Shown here: positions 1 to 6,721 of the stretch, piece after piece
How positions within the stretch are numbered: position 1 is the stretch's first letter
How the letters are laid out: each line of letters opens with the position of its first letter
Assembly: GCA_021838765.1 (NCBI GenBank)
Contig: JAKCCY010000062.1
Coordinates: 1 to 15,216, forward strand
Direction: 5' to 3'
DNA: 15,216 bases
Source of the DNA: Nitrospirota bacterium
GTDB lineage: Bacteria; Nitrospirota_A; Leptospirillia; Leptospirillales; Leptospirillaceae
Program-made: the position numbers and the translations under genes
Notes under the pieces: model-generated
What the model saw: only the letters and a program-made list of their open reading frames with translations
Told to the model about the DNA's origin: nothing
Databases searched by the model: none

Positions 1-1
1 G

Positions 2-790
2 GAGCTGTTTTCTTCTCGCACCAATGACACCTTTTCCCAAGTCAGACAATCGTTCAGGTTGTCGGGATCACACAACCATAATCGTTATACAATCAGCCGT
101 GCCAACACACATAAACAGAAAAAAGCCGCTCGGGAACTGATCGGAAAAATGTATTCCCAACGGAATTACAATTCGGAAAATGTGTTGCAGGAAAACTCCA
201 GGCTGACAACCTTTGTCGCATACACTGGATCAGGCAAATTGGCAGGAACGGTGACGGTGGGTCTTGATTCGGGCAATGGCCTGTTTGCAGAAGAGTCCTA
301 TCAGGAAGAAGTGGCCTCTCTTCGTCAGGCGGCCGGAAAGGTTTGCGAGTTTACCTGTCTTGCGGTCGCTCCTGACATACGCTCAAGAAAAGTCCTGGCA
401 GGCCTTTTTCATGTGGCGATGCTTTATGCTTCCCGGCTCTTTGATCATTCAGGGGTTATCTTTGAAGTCACCCCTCAGCACGGGCAATTCTACGAAAAGA
501 TGCTGGGGATGAAAAACATTGCTTCAGGACGGATCTGTAAAAGGGTAAGCACTCCTTCCGTTCTGATCCATTCGGGTTTTTCCTACATTGAGGAACAGAT
601 TTCGAAGGCTCACGGCCAGCTTCAGCAAAGTCAGGGATTTCATCCGGTTCAAGAACCTTCTCTCTATCGGCATTTTTTTGATAAAGAGAAAGAAGCCTCC
701 ATCGTCAGGCGTCTGGATGGCCTTTTGGAAAAAAGGAATCCCTGTCCTCCTCCCTCAATCGCTTCTCCCCTTCTTGTCCCGAACGGATAG
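2..790 (+). CDS. FeeM-type N-acyl amino acid synthase, 5'-partial
   Basis: The frame is open from base 2 to the TAG at 788-790 and has no in-frame ATG near its left end, so the gene probably begins before the window. A TTG at 59 is the only early alternative, and it has no ribosome binding site. The protein resembles the GNAT-like FeeM family (PEP-CTERM/exosortase-associated acyltransferases), which in known members join a long acyl chain from acyl-ACP to an amino acid. Counting from the TTG, family-like stretches are KMYSQRNYNSENVL (30-43), LAGTVTVGLDS (61-71), VCEFTCLAV (95-103) and LFHVAMLYA (116-124), followed by FEVTPQHGQFYEKMLG (135-150), the usual C-terminal part of the fold. The last 60 or so residues are less typical. 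The gene lies upstream of a PEP-CTERM protein gene, which agrees with the family's usual company. Substrate cannot be told from sequence. Confidence 0.82.
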   Translation, partial: ELFSSRTNDTFSQVRQSFRLSGSHNHNRYTISRANTHKQKKAARELIGKMYSQRNYNSENVLQENSRLTTFVAYTGSGKLAGTVTVGLDSGNGLFAEESYQEEVASLRQAAGKVCEFTCLAVAPDIRSRKVLAGLFHVAMLYASRLFDHSGVIFEVTPQHGQFYEKMLGMKNIASGRICKRVSTPSVLIHSGFSYIEEQISKAHGQLQQSQGFHPVQEPSLYRHFFDKEKEASIVRRLDGLLEKRNPCPPPSIASPLLVPNG

Positions 791-1103
791 CCTTTCTGAA
801 TTTCGTCCAATCGTTCTTTCCGCAATTTCCCTTTTCCCAGAGTAGCAATATTTCAGGGCCATGGGATTTTTGTGTTTTCCCATCAAGACTCTAGGGATCT
901 GTTTGGACCGAAGACATTGTCCGGATTGTAAAGAAAATCGTCCGGAATTTTTTCAGGTGAAAAAAATCCTGACAGTCTGGGTTCCATAGTCAAATGCGAA
1001 GTGAGTGTCAAAAATAAGAGAGTCGTACTGTTTTTATCAAGCAGTGCATTTACTTATGAGAGGATATGGATGGGGTCTTCCAGGATTTCCTTTTCTTTTG
1101 GGT
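791..1103 (+). other. Intergenic region upstream of the PEP-CTERM gene
   Basis: No credible gene. It contains a possible folded structure after the acyltransferase gene: an inner stem ATGGGA (861-866) / TCCCAT (878-883), inside an outer pairing CCCAGAGT (836-843) with ACTCTaGGG (887-896). No clear T-run follows, so calling it a terminator would be weak. Two direct copies of GTCCGGA (919-925 and 940-946) lie 21 bp apart, and next to them is a palindrome TTTTTTCA-GG-TGAAAAAA (948-965). These sit about 140-185 bp before the sigma-54 promoter, where an enhancer-binding activator would be expected. Confidence 0.4.
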
Positions 1104-1120
1104 CTGGCATGATCATTGCT
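1104..1120 (+). promoter_or_regulatory. Sigma-54 (-24/-12) promoter of the PEP-CTERM gene
   Basis: The sequence CTGGCATGATCATTGCT matches the RpoN consensus YTGGCACGRNNNTTGCW except for T in place of C at one position. The invariant GG (1106-1107) and GC (1118-1119) are exactly 10 bases apart. The expected transcription start is near 1131, which gives a leader of about 57 bases before the ATG at 1188. PEP-CTERM genes in several lineages are known to be under RpoN and the activator PrsR, so context agrees. Confidence 0.8.
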
Positions 1121-1187
1121 TATGATATGGCGTGTTCCTTTTTGCCTGAATCAGGAGAGTATGAAAAACTTTTTAGGAGATCCCTCA

Positions 1188-2186
1188 ATGAATAAAATTC
1201 AGAAAATCACCGCTACCGCAGGTTTGGCTCTGGCACTGACCGTTGGTTTCGGAACAACCGCCAAGTCCGCATGGGCCGGTTATCTTGGGACGCAGAATGT
1301 TGTTGCAAACGGCACAGCAAATTCTTCCCTGGTTTACTACACCACCGCGAGCGGTAAGACCTTTACCCAATCCTATACGAATGCCAGCACATTCGGAAAT
1401 ACCATTCCCAATCCGCTTCCGACACCTCCTTCCGGAGATGGTGCGATCAACGGGTTTACAGTTCCTCTCAATGCCAATAATCCAAACGGCAATGCTCTTC
1501 CTTATAATCAGACATTCTACAGTTCCTCGACTCTTGATCTGAAGCTTGTCAATTCAATGCTTTCAAGTTACACCGCAGGGGGCACAACGGGTTCTTTCAG
1601 TGGAGATCTGTACACTCAGGTCTTTAAAGTGGGTGCCGGCTCAACGATGGCAGGAGCTTCTGCGGGTGAACTGGTTTTTACCTATCAGTTTGATGTGCTG
1701 AAAGCGACCTCTCAGCAAGGACCAAATCAGATTTCATTGGCATTTTTGAATAACCCGTCCGGAAATGGCGCCTGGCTTCTGGGTGGAGGCTTTAACTCAA
1801 ACTCAAGCAATGGCCTGCCAAGCGGGTATAGCGCAATCGGGACTTCTCTTTCGACTTTGTCAGGTCTTCCGACCTCTTTCAATATGTTTTCCGGTTTGCA
1901 GGGTGCAGGTGTCGTGAATTCAAGCAATGGAACGATTGCCTCCGAGAGTGATCAGTGGACCAGTGCGATGGGAGCCGGAACCGTTTCTCCTCAAATTTTT
2001 CTGGCAACAAATGCCTACAACTATTCTATGGGCAGTTTCTCGGCTGAGGGTGGCGGTATCAGTGGATCGGCCGAAACCTTTGTCCCCGGAACACCGGAGC
2101 CTTCAACACTGGTTCTTTTGGGTAGCGGACTTGCTCTCTTGGCCTTCATGGCGCTCAGAAAAAGAGAAAATGGTTTGACAATCTAG
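1188..2186 (+). CDS. PEP-CTERM sorting domain protein (exosortase substrate)
   Basis: A secreted protein of 332 residues expected to be exported by Sec and then processed by an exosortase not present in this window. Residues 1-30 are a signal peptide with a basic N-terminus, a hydrophobic core and AWA before the likely cut after residue 30. The mature part is rich in Ser, Gly, Asn and Thr and contains no cysteine. The C-terminus has the tripartite sorting signal: PEPS at 303-306, a hydrophobic stretch at 307-323 and the basic RKR at 324-326. The ATG at 1188 is chosen because AGGAGA (1175-1180) lies 7 bases before it; the longer frame from the TTG at 1116 begins inside the sigma-54 promoter. 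An in-frame ATG at 1161 has a purine-rich site too close to it. The role is unknown; such proteins often join extracellular polysaccharide or biofilm matrix. Confidence 0.9.
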   Translation: MNKIQKITATAGLALALTVGFGTTAKSAWAGYLGTQNVVANGTANSSLVYYTTASGKTFTQSYTNASTFGNTIPNPLPTPPSGDGAINGFTVPLNANNPNGNALPYNQTFYSSSTLDLKLVNSMLSSYTAGGTTGSFSGDLYTQVFKVGAGSTMAGASAGELVFTYQFDVLKATSQQGPNQISLAFLNNPSGNGAWLLGGGFNSNSSNGLPSGYSAIGTSLSTLSGLPTSFNMFSGLQGAGVVNSSNGTIASESDQWTSAMGAGTVSPQIFLATNAYNYSMGSFSAEGGGISGSAETFVPGTPEPSTLVLLGSGLALLAFMALRKRENGLTI

Positions 2187-2207
2187 TTTTCTTTCTTTTC
2201 TTTCTTC

Positions 2208-2254
2208 AAAAAAGCCCCTCTTTCTGGAGCATTCCAGACTGAGGGGCTTTTTTT
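2208..2254 (+). terminator. Composite rho-independent terminator after the PEP-CTERM gene
   Basis: An outer stem of AAAAAAGCCCCTC (2208-2220) pairs with GAGGGGCTTTTTT (2241-2253). A second perfect stem, TCTGGA (2223-2228) / TCCAGA (2233-2238) with loop GCAT, sits in its loop. The A-tract on the left and T-tract on the right mean it could stop transcription from either side. It begins 21 bases after the stop codon. Confidence 0.9.
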
Positions 2255-2291
2255 ATCCTGATGCGACCCATCTGTTTTGTCCTTTGTGATG

Positions 2292-2329
2292 CTGATACGG
2301 ATTGAAGCGTATCAGTAGGTATGTATCAG
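2292..2329. repeat. Inverted repeat CTGATACG with a third half-site
   Basis: CTGATACG (2292-2299) is the exact reverse complement of CGTATCAG (2308-2315), with 8 bases between. A further GTATCAG lies at 2323-2329. This is the layout of an operator or a small stem-loop, but no gene start is near, so its role is unknown. Confidence 0.55.
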
Positions 2330-2582
2330 AAAACAACGAACAACTTGGCCCGAACTTCTCAGGGCGTCGGCTCAGGAGCCCACCGAAGCGGTCTGACCGC
2401 TGCAGGAATCTCTTTCCTTCTGAAAAAAGCTGCAAGCAAAGGGAGAGAAAGGAGCGGGTATCAACCCCGGACCATCGCCGTAATCTCCCGAAATACCATT
2501 GTCTCAACGGTATCTCTCTCCCAGGGAGGATACCTCCAGGCCATAGGCTCAAAATGATTTTACCTGGAAAATAAGTGCTCTG

Positions 2583-2612
2583 GAAAAATAAAAGGCTCTG
2601 TTTTTCAAAGCC
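2583..2612 (-). terminator. Probable rho-independent terminator of the leftward polysaccharide operon
   Basis: On the minus strand GGCTTTG, an AAAAA loop and CAGAGCC form a stem with one mismatch (2594-2612), followed directly by TTTTATTTTT (2593-2584). It lies about 275 bases past the end of the sugar transferase gene and points the right way to end that transcript. Confidence 0.6.
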
Positions 2613-2885
2613 GTCTTGAGAATGATTTTGACCCAATCGCTTGCGTTTTACGGGAAGATGAATGTCGTGGTTATGTTTTCGTTTTTTTAAACCCAGTTGC
2701 TTCGGGATTTTTGACGGGATTTTGTTTGTCGAGGCGTGAAGAGGGTTTTAGAAAGTCATCCTTACTCTTCCTTCCGGGATGATGGTTTGCTATCAACAAT
2801 CCGTCCGGCTGAAGCACGGGTACGGTTCTTGTGTCTGGGCAAATAACTCGATCAGATGGTGCGGATTAGAGGCAGAGAACGATGC

Positions 2886-4247
2886 CTACCGGCTACCCTT
2901 CCGGAAGAGAACCACATGAACCGTTTCCATGATCGTCATGATATCGAGAAAAATGGACATGTTTTTGACGTAGTAAAGATCGTATTCGAGCTTCTTTAAA
3001 GCATCCTCGATAGAAGCGCCATACTCATAGCGGATCTGGGCCCACCCGGTGAGACCCGGTTTTACGATATGCCGCTGGGAATAAAACGGTATTTTCTCCT
3101 CAAGCTCCTTGACGAAAACGGGACGCTCGGGTCTGGGTCCGACAAAGCTCATTTCTCCCTTGAGGATATTCCAGAGTTGAGGAAGCTCGTCAAGCCGGGT
3201 TTTTCTAATGAATTGTCCCACCCGCGTAATTCGGGAGTCGTTCTTCTTCGCCCACACCGGCTGATTGGCCTGTTCGGCATCGGTGACCATCGAGCGAAAT
3301 TTGTAGATATGAAAAGGCTTGTTGAATCGGCCAACACGTTCCTGAAAATAGAAAACGGGACCCGGAGACTCGAGTTTTATGGCAATGGCCACGATGATAA
3401 AAAGAGGTAGGGTCAGAATCATGACCACAAGAGCCATCAGTGAGTCCAGAAGCCTTTTGATCAACCGGAGCAGCTTGGGTTGCCGGAATCCGTCGCCAAA
3501 GATCAGGAAGCTTGGGTTGATCGACATGATATCGATCTTGTTGGTATGGATCTCATAAAAAGTCCCCCATTCGCAAACCTTGATTCCGCTCATCTTGCAG
3601 TGGAGAAGCCTCGGAATGTCCAGTTTTCCCCGACGGTCACTCATTGCGACAACAATCCTGTGAACCGTGTTTTTTGAGATGAAATCCGCAAGGTCGAAAT
3701 GGGCCAGTTCATCCTGGGAGAGGATCTTGACCACGGTGATGTTGTTTCTCTGGAGGTTGATCTCTGAAAGGATCTTCTCAATATGGGCATTTCCCAGAAA
3801 TAGCACCTGTTCGGTCGATCCCTTGAAGCGGAAATTCACCGCCGCGGTTCTCCAGATAGCCAGAATGACTATGGAAATGAAAACGGAAACAATATGGAGA
3901 TACTTTTTTGGATAAGGGTCCGAAAGCAGAATGTGGATCACTTCTGTAAAGAAGAAAATCATGATGATCGCAACGGCAAGGCGTATCTTGAATTCCTTCG
4001 AGTCCGTAAAATGAGTGAAATCGTACAGTCCTGAAATGAAAAGAGACAATATCCCCAGAGCACCCGTGATCAGGGATGCCAGAAGAATCGATGGCGTTTC
4101 GACAACCGATCCGATGGAATGGGAAAAGCTGTGGGAGCTGTCGCCGATCGTCTGAATGCCTAGAAAAATTCCGGCAAGGATCAGAAAATCCCCGAAGGCC
4201 AGGAAGAGAATTGTCAGAGAAACATAGTGGTTGAAGATCCGGATCAT
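2886..4247 (-). CDS. Polyprenyl-phosphate sugar phosphotransferase, PEP-CTERM-associated type
   Basis: A membrane enzyme of 453 residues that would transfer a sugar-1-phosphate from a nucleotide sugar to the undecaprenyl-phosphate carrier, the first step of exopolysaccharide repeat-unit assembly. The N-terminal start MIRIFNHYVS and overall layout match the sugar transferase family tied to PEP-CTERM systems (TIGR03013 type). Hydrophobic segments lie at about 11-32, 53-74, 90-108, 117-133 and 269-290. Between the fourth and fifth is a nucleotide-binding-like domain (about 145-230). The catalytic bacterial sugar transferase domain follows: KFRSM (316-320), the Asp-Glu dyad in RLDELPQ (351-357), VGPRPERP (369-376) and KPGLTGWAQ (396-404). 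It is the last gene of the leftward group, 90 bases after the epimerase. The ribosome binding site is weak (GGGAG about 10 bases before the ATG). Confidence 0.9.
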   Translation of the reverse strand: MIRIFNHYVSLTILFLAFGDFLILAGIFLGIQTIGDSSHSFSHSIGSVVETPSILLASLITGALGILSLFISGLYDFTHFTDSKEFKIRLAVAIIMIFFFTEVIHILLSDPYPKKYLHIVSVFISIVILAIWRTAAVNFRFKGSTEQVLFLGNAHIEKILSEINLQRNNITVVKILSQDELAHFDLADFISKNTVHRIVVAMSDRRGKLDIPRLLHCKMSGIKVCEWGTFYEIHTNKIDIMSINPSFLIFGDGFRQPKLLRLIKRLLDSLMALVVMILTLPLFIIVAIAIKLESPGPVFYFQERVGRFNKPFHIYKFRSMVTDAEQANQPVWAKKNDSRITRVGQFIRKTRLDELPQLWNILKGEMSFVGPRPERPVFVKELEEKIPFYSQRHIVKPGLTGWAQIRYEYGASIEDALKKLEYDLYYVKNMSIFLDIMTIMETVHVVLFRKGSR

Positions 4248-4337
4248 TGTTCCCGGGCTCCCAAAATGGCTGAGCGCTTCTTTTCGTATGAAAACGGAGT
4301 TCTGAGTCGTATTTCTTTTGTTATTTGCATTTTGATC

Positions 4338-5282
4338 CTATGTCCTGGCCCTGAACCATTCGACGGTGCGTCTTAGTCCTTCGGAAAAGTCCACAAGAGG
4401 GCGATATCCCAGAAGTTCTCCGGCTTTTCTGATATCTGCTCTCGATTCTCTCGGATCCCCTGCGCGTGCTGGCTGAAAATCGATGGCCACCTGTGGTTTC
4501 CCCAATAGTTTTTTTAGCTCTTCGACCAGATCCAGAAGTGTGAACTGGGCTCCACATCCGATGTTTGCGGCCTGGCCGATACCGGTTTTTGTCTGGGAAG
4601 CCAGGAGATTGGCCGATACGACATTGTCGATAAAGGTGAAGTCCCTGGACTGGAGTCCATCGCCATAGATCGTGATCGGTTCGTTTCTGATGATCCTGGT
4701 AATAAAACGCGGAATCACCGCCGCGTATTCGGACTGCGGGTCCTGAAAAGGGCCAAAGATGTTGAAATACCGGAGCGTTACGCATTCAAGGCCATAGGTC
4801 TTGGAAAAGATGGCCCCCAGATGCTCCTGGCTCATCTTGGTCAATGCATAGGGAGAAAGAGGAGAGGGTACGATCGTCTCGACTCTTGGCATGCCCGGAG
4901 CATCTCCGTAGACCGAAGAGGATCCGGCAATGGTTACTCTCCTGACACCCGCCTGTCTGGCCTCCCACAAAATGGCCATTGTCCCGTCGACATTGGCGGA
5001 CTGCGTTTCGAAGGGATCCTTGATGGAACGGGGGACCGATCCAAGGGCCGCCTGATGATAGATGACTTCGACATCGGGAAGGATCTTTTTCAGAAGATCC
5101 CGGTCCCTGACATCCCCTTCGATAAACCGGACATGAGCTTTGATGTCGTCTAAATTCTCGCGCTTTCCTGTTGCAAGATTATCAAGAATGGCTACCGTTT
5201 TTCCTTCGGCGAGGAGTTTTCTGGCAATATTGGAGCCGATGAAGCCCGCGCCTCCGGTGATGAGCATGGTGTTTCTGGCCAT
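4338..5282 (-). CDS. NAD-dependent nucleotide-sugar C4-epimerase (WbpP-like, extended SDR)
   Basis: A cytosolic enzyme of 314 residues, likely interconverting C4 epimers of UDP-N-acetyl hexosamines or their uronic acids. The NAD-binding motif is TGGAGFIGS (9-17), HQAALGSVPRS (76-86) follows, and the catalytic site has Ser 121-123 with Tyr145 and Lys149 (YxxxK). RYFNIFGP (171-178) and YGDGLQSRDFTFIDN (206-220) also match the family. The HQAALGSVPRS and GDGxxSRDFTFI wording is closest to WbpP/TviC enzymes rather than GalE. The ATG at 5282 is preceded by a perfect AGGAGG (5287-5292). The same frame stays open back to 5741, but those codons only mirror the dehydrogenase gene in another frame. Placed 116 bases after the wbpA-type gene, it could turn UDP-GlcNAcA into UDP-GalNAcA, or act on UDP-GlcNAc itself. 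Confidence 0.88.
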   Translation of the reverse strand: MARNTMLITGGAGFIGSNIARKLLAEGKTVAILDNLATGKRENLDDIKAHVRFIEGDVRDRDLLKKILPDVEVIYHQAALGSVPRSIKDPFETQSANVDGTMAILWEARQAGVRRVTIAGSSSVYGDAPGMPRVETIVPSPLSPYALTKMSQEHLGAIFSKTYGLECVTLRYFNIFGPFQDPQSEYAAVIPRFITRIIRNEPITIYGDGLQSRDFTFIDNVVSANLLASQTKTGIGQAANIGCGAQFTLLDLVEELKKLLGKPQVAIDFQPARAGDPRESRADIRKAGELLGYRPLVDFSEGLRRTVEWFRART

Positions 5283-5304
5283 GAAACCTCCTGGTTCTTG
5301 AAGG

Positions 5305-5343
5305 TGAAAACAGAGGGCATAAGAGCCTCTCCCCCTGTTTTCA
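5305..5343 (-). repeat. Long hairpin between the dehydrogenase and epimerase genes
   Basis: TGAAAACAG (5305-5313) pairs perfectly with CTGTTTTCA (5335-5343). After one mismatch, GGG (5315-5317) can pair with CCC (5331-5333). It lies in the 116-base gap between the two genes and begins 22 bases before the epimerase start codon. No T-run follows it in the direction of transcription, so it is more likely an RNA-processing or stability element than a full terminator. Confidence 0.6.
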
Positions 5344-5398
5344 GGTTGAGTCCGGTGGTCGTCTTTTGAGATTTGAGGCGATCTGGGTGTGCTATCTC

Positions 5399-6700
5399 CT
5401 ACAGGCCAAAAATTTTTGTATTGGTGATTCCTTTGAAGACATTCCTGGTATCGACGATCACCGGAAGACGCTGGGTCAGGCCAAGATAGTCGACATTGGT
5501 GTGGTCGGTGACGACGATGGCCGCATCGAAGCGGGAAAGGTCTGTTCCCGGTGCGATGTTCGCCGAATGAAACTCCCGGCCGAGAAGGTTGAAGGAGCTG
5601 ATGTAGGGGTCGGTGTATTCGAGAATGACCCCTTTTTGTTCCAGTAAAACCATCAGGTCGAGTGCCGGAGATTCCCGGAGATCGTTGACGTTTTTCTTGT
5701 ACGCAACTCCTACGATCAGGATCCGTGACCCCTTGAGACATTTTGAGTGTTCGTTCAGGGCATCGTTAACCCGGGTGAGAACATGATGGGGCATGGCGCC
5801 GTTGACGACGCCCGCAAGCTCGATGAATCGGGCTTCAAATCCTGACTGTTTGGCCTTCCAGGACAGATAGTGCGGGTCGATGGGAATACAGTGGCCACCA
5901 AGGCCCGGTCCCGGAAAGAAGGGCATGAAGCCGAACGGCTTCGTGGCCGCAGCCTCGATCACTTCCCAGATGTTCACATTTAAAATATGGCTCATCAGCG
6001 CCAGTTCATTGACAAGGCCGATATTGACCGACCGGAAGGTGTTTTCCAGAAGCTTCACCATTTCTGCCGATTCGGGTGAGGAGACGGGAACGACCTTGGT
6101 GACGATGGTCCCGTAAAGCTCGGAGACCGCACGGGTGCAGGTCGGGGTGATTCCGCCGACAACCTTTGGTGTGTTGAAGATGGAATGGGTCTGGTTTCCC
6201 GGATCGACACGCTCCGGAGAAAACGCCAGGTAGAAGTCCTGTCCGACCTTGTATTTCCCTTTTTCTTCAAGCTCGGGAAGCATGACCTCCCGGGTGGTTC
6301 CGGGGTAGGTCGTGCTTTCAAGGACGATGAGCTGGCCTTCTTTCCTGTTGGCGACGATGGATTCGAGCGACTTGACGATATAGGAGATGTCCGGGTCGCG
6401 GGTCTTTCTGAGGGGAGTCGGAACGCAGATGGAGACGGTATCGACATCCTTGAGCTTCTTGAAGTCGGTTGTCGCGATGAGATGTCCGGACTTTGTCACC
6501 TCTGAGAGCTCGGAGGAGGGAACATCCGGGATGTAGGAGTCTCCCTTGTTGATCTGGTCGACTCTGGGTGCGTCGATATCGAAGGCAATGACCTGAAATC
6601 CTTTTTTGGCAAACTCAACAGCAAGCGGGAGACCAACATACCCGCATCCGATTACGCCGACTACAGCTTTTCTGGAAACAATCTTGTCGATAAGGCTCAT
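5399..6700 (-). CDS. wbpA: UDP-N-acetylglucosamine 6-dehydrogenase, WbpA type
   Basis: Cytosolic enzyme of 433 residues expected to oxidise UDP-GlcNAc at C6 to UDP-GlcNAcA in two NAD-dependent steps. The N-terminal Rossmann motif is VIGCGYVGLPLA (16-27), and ESTTYPGTT (128-136) and FSPERVDPGN (160-169) follow. The central helix has Lys215 and Asn220 in MVKLLENTF. The active-site cysteine is Cys271 in GPGLGGHCIPIDPHYLSW (264-281), and the C-terminal domain has VAYKKNVNDLRESPA (332-346). Motifs such as ICVPTPL and TKPFGFMPFFPGPGLGGHC resemble Pseudomonas WbpA more than UDP-glucose dehydrogenase or WbpO. AAGGA lies about 8 bases before the ATG. It starts 21 bases after the glmS stop codon, so both are surely co-transcribed. 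Confidence 0.9.
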   Translation of the reverse strand: MSLIDKIVSRKAVVGVIGCGYVGLPLAVEFAKKGFQVIAFDIDAPRVDQINKGDSYIPDVPSSELSEVTKSGHLIATTDFKKLKDVDTVSICVPTPLRKTRDPDISYIVKSLESIVANRKEGQLIVLESTTYPGTTREVMLPELEEKGKYKVGQDFYLAFSPERVDPGNQTHSIFNTPKVVGGITPTCTRAVSELYGTIVTKVVPVSSPESAEMVKLLENTFRSVNIGLVNELALMSHILNVNIWEVIEAAATKPFGFMPFFPGPGLGGHCIPIDPHYLSWKAKQSGFEARFIELAGVVNGAMPHHVLTRVNDALNEHSKCLKGSRILIVGVAYKKNVNDLRESPALDLMVLLEQKGVILEYTDPYISSFNLLGREFHSANIAPGTDLSRFDAAIVVTDHTNVDYLGLTQRLPVIVDTRNVFKGITNTKIFGL

Positions 6701-6721
6701 CTGTCCATCCTTTGGTTGGTT

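Larger units (their letters stand above)
2255..2885. other. Non-coding or decayed region without a recognisable gene
   Basis: Several short open frames exist on both strands (for example 2321-2557 on +, 2253-2636 on -), but none resembles a known family, has a convincing ribosome binding site, or avoids overlap with terminators. The stretch holds an inverted repeat with an extra direct copy (2292-2329), a short hairpin around ATACCATTG at about 2494-2514, a terminator for the leftward operon (2583-2612), and a segment at about 2806-2845 that faintly recalls the 3' part of a group II intron. Confidence 0.5.

Noticed and set aside
2253..2636. A 127-codon minus-strand frame after the PEP-CTERM gene
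   Set aside because: It starts with TTG without a ribosome binding site, spans the leftward terminator and runs to the edge of another one, and matches no family I know.
5283..5741. N-terminal 153-codon extension of the epimerase frame
   Set aside because: It lies over the 3' end of the dehydrogenase gene in another frame, has low-complexity Arg/Pro/Ser-rich sequence, and the true start at 5282 has a perfect AGGAGG.
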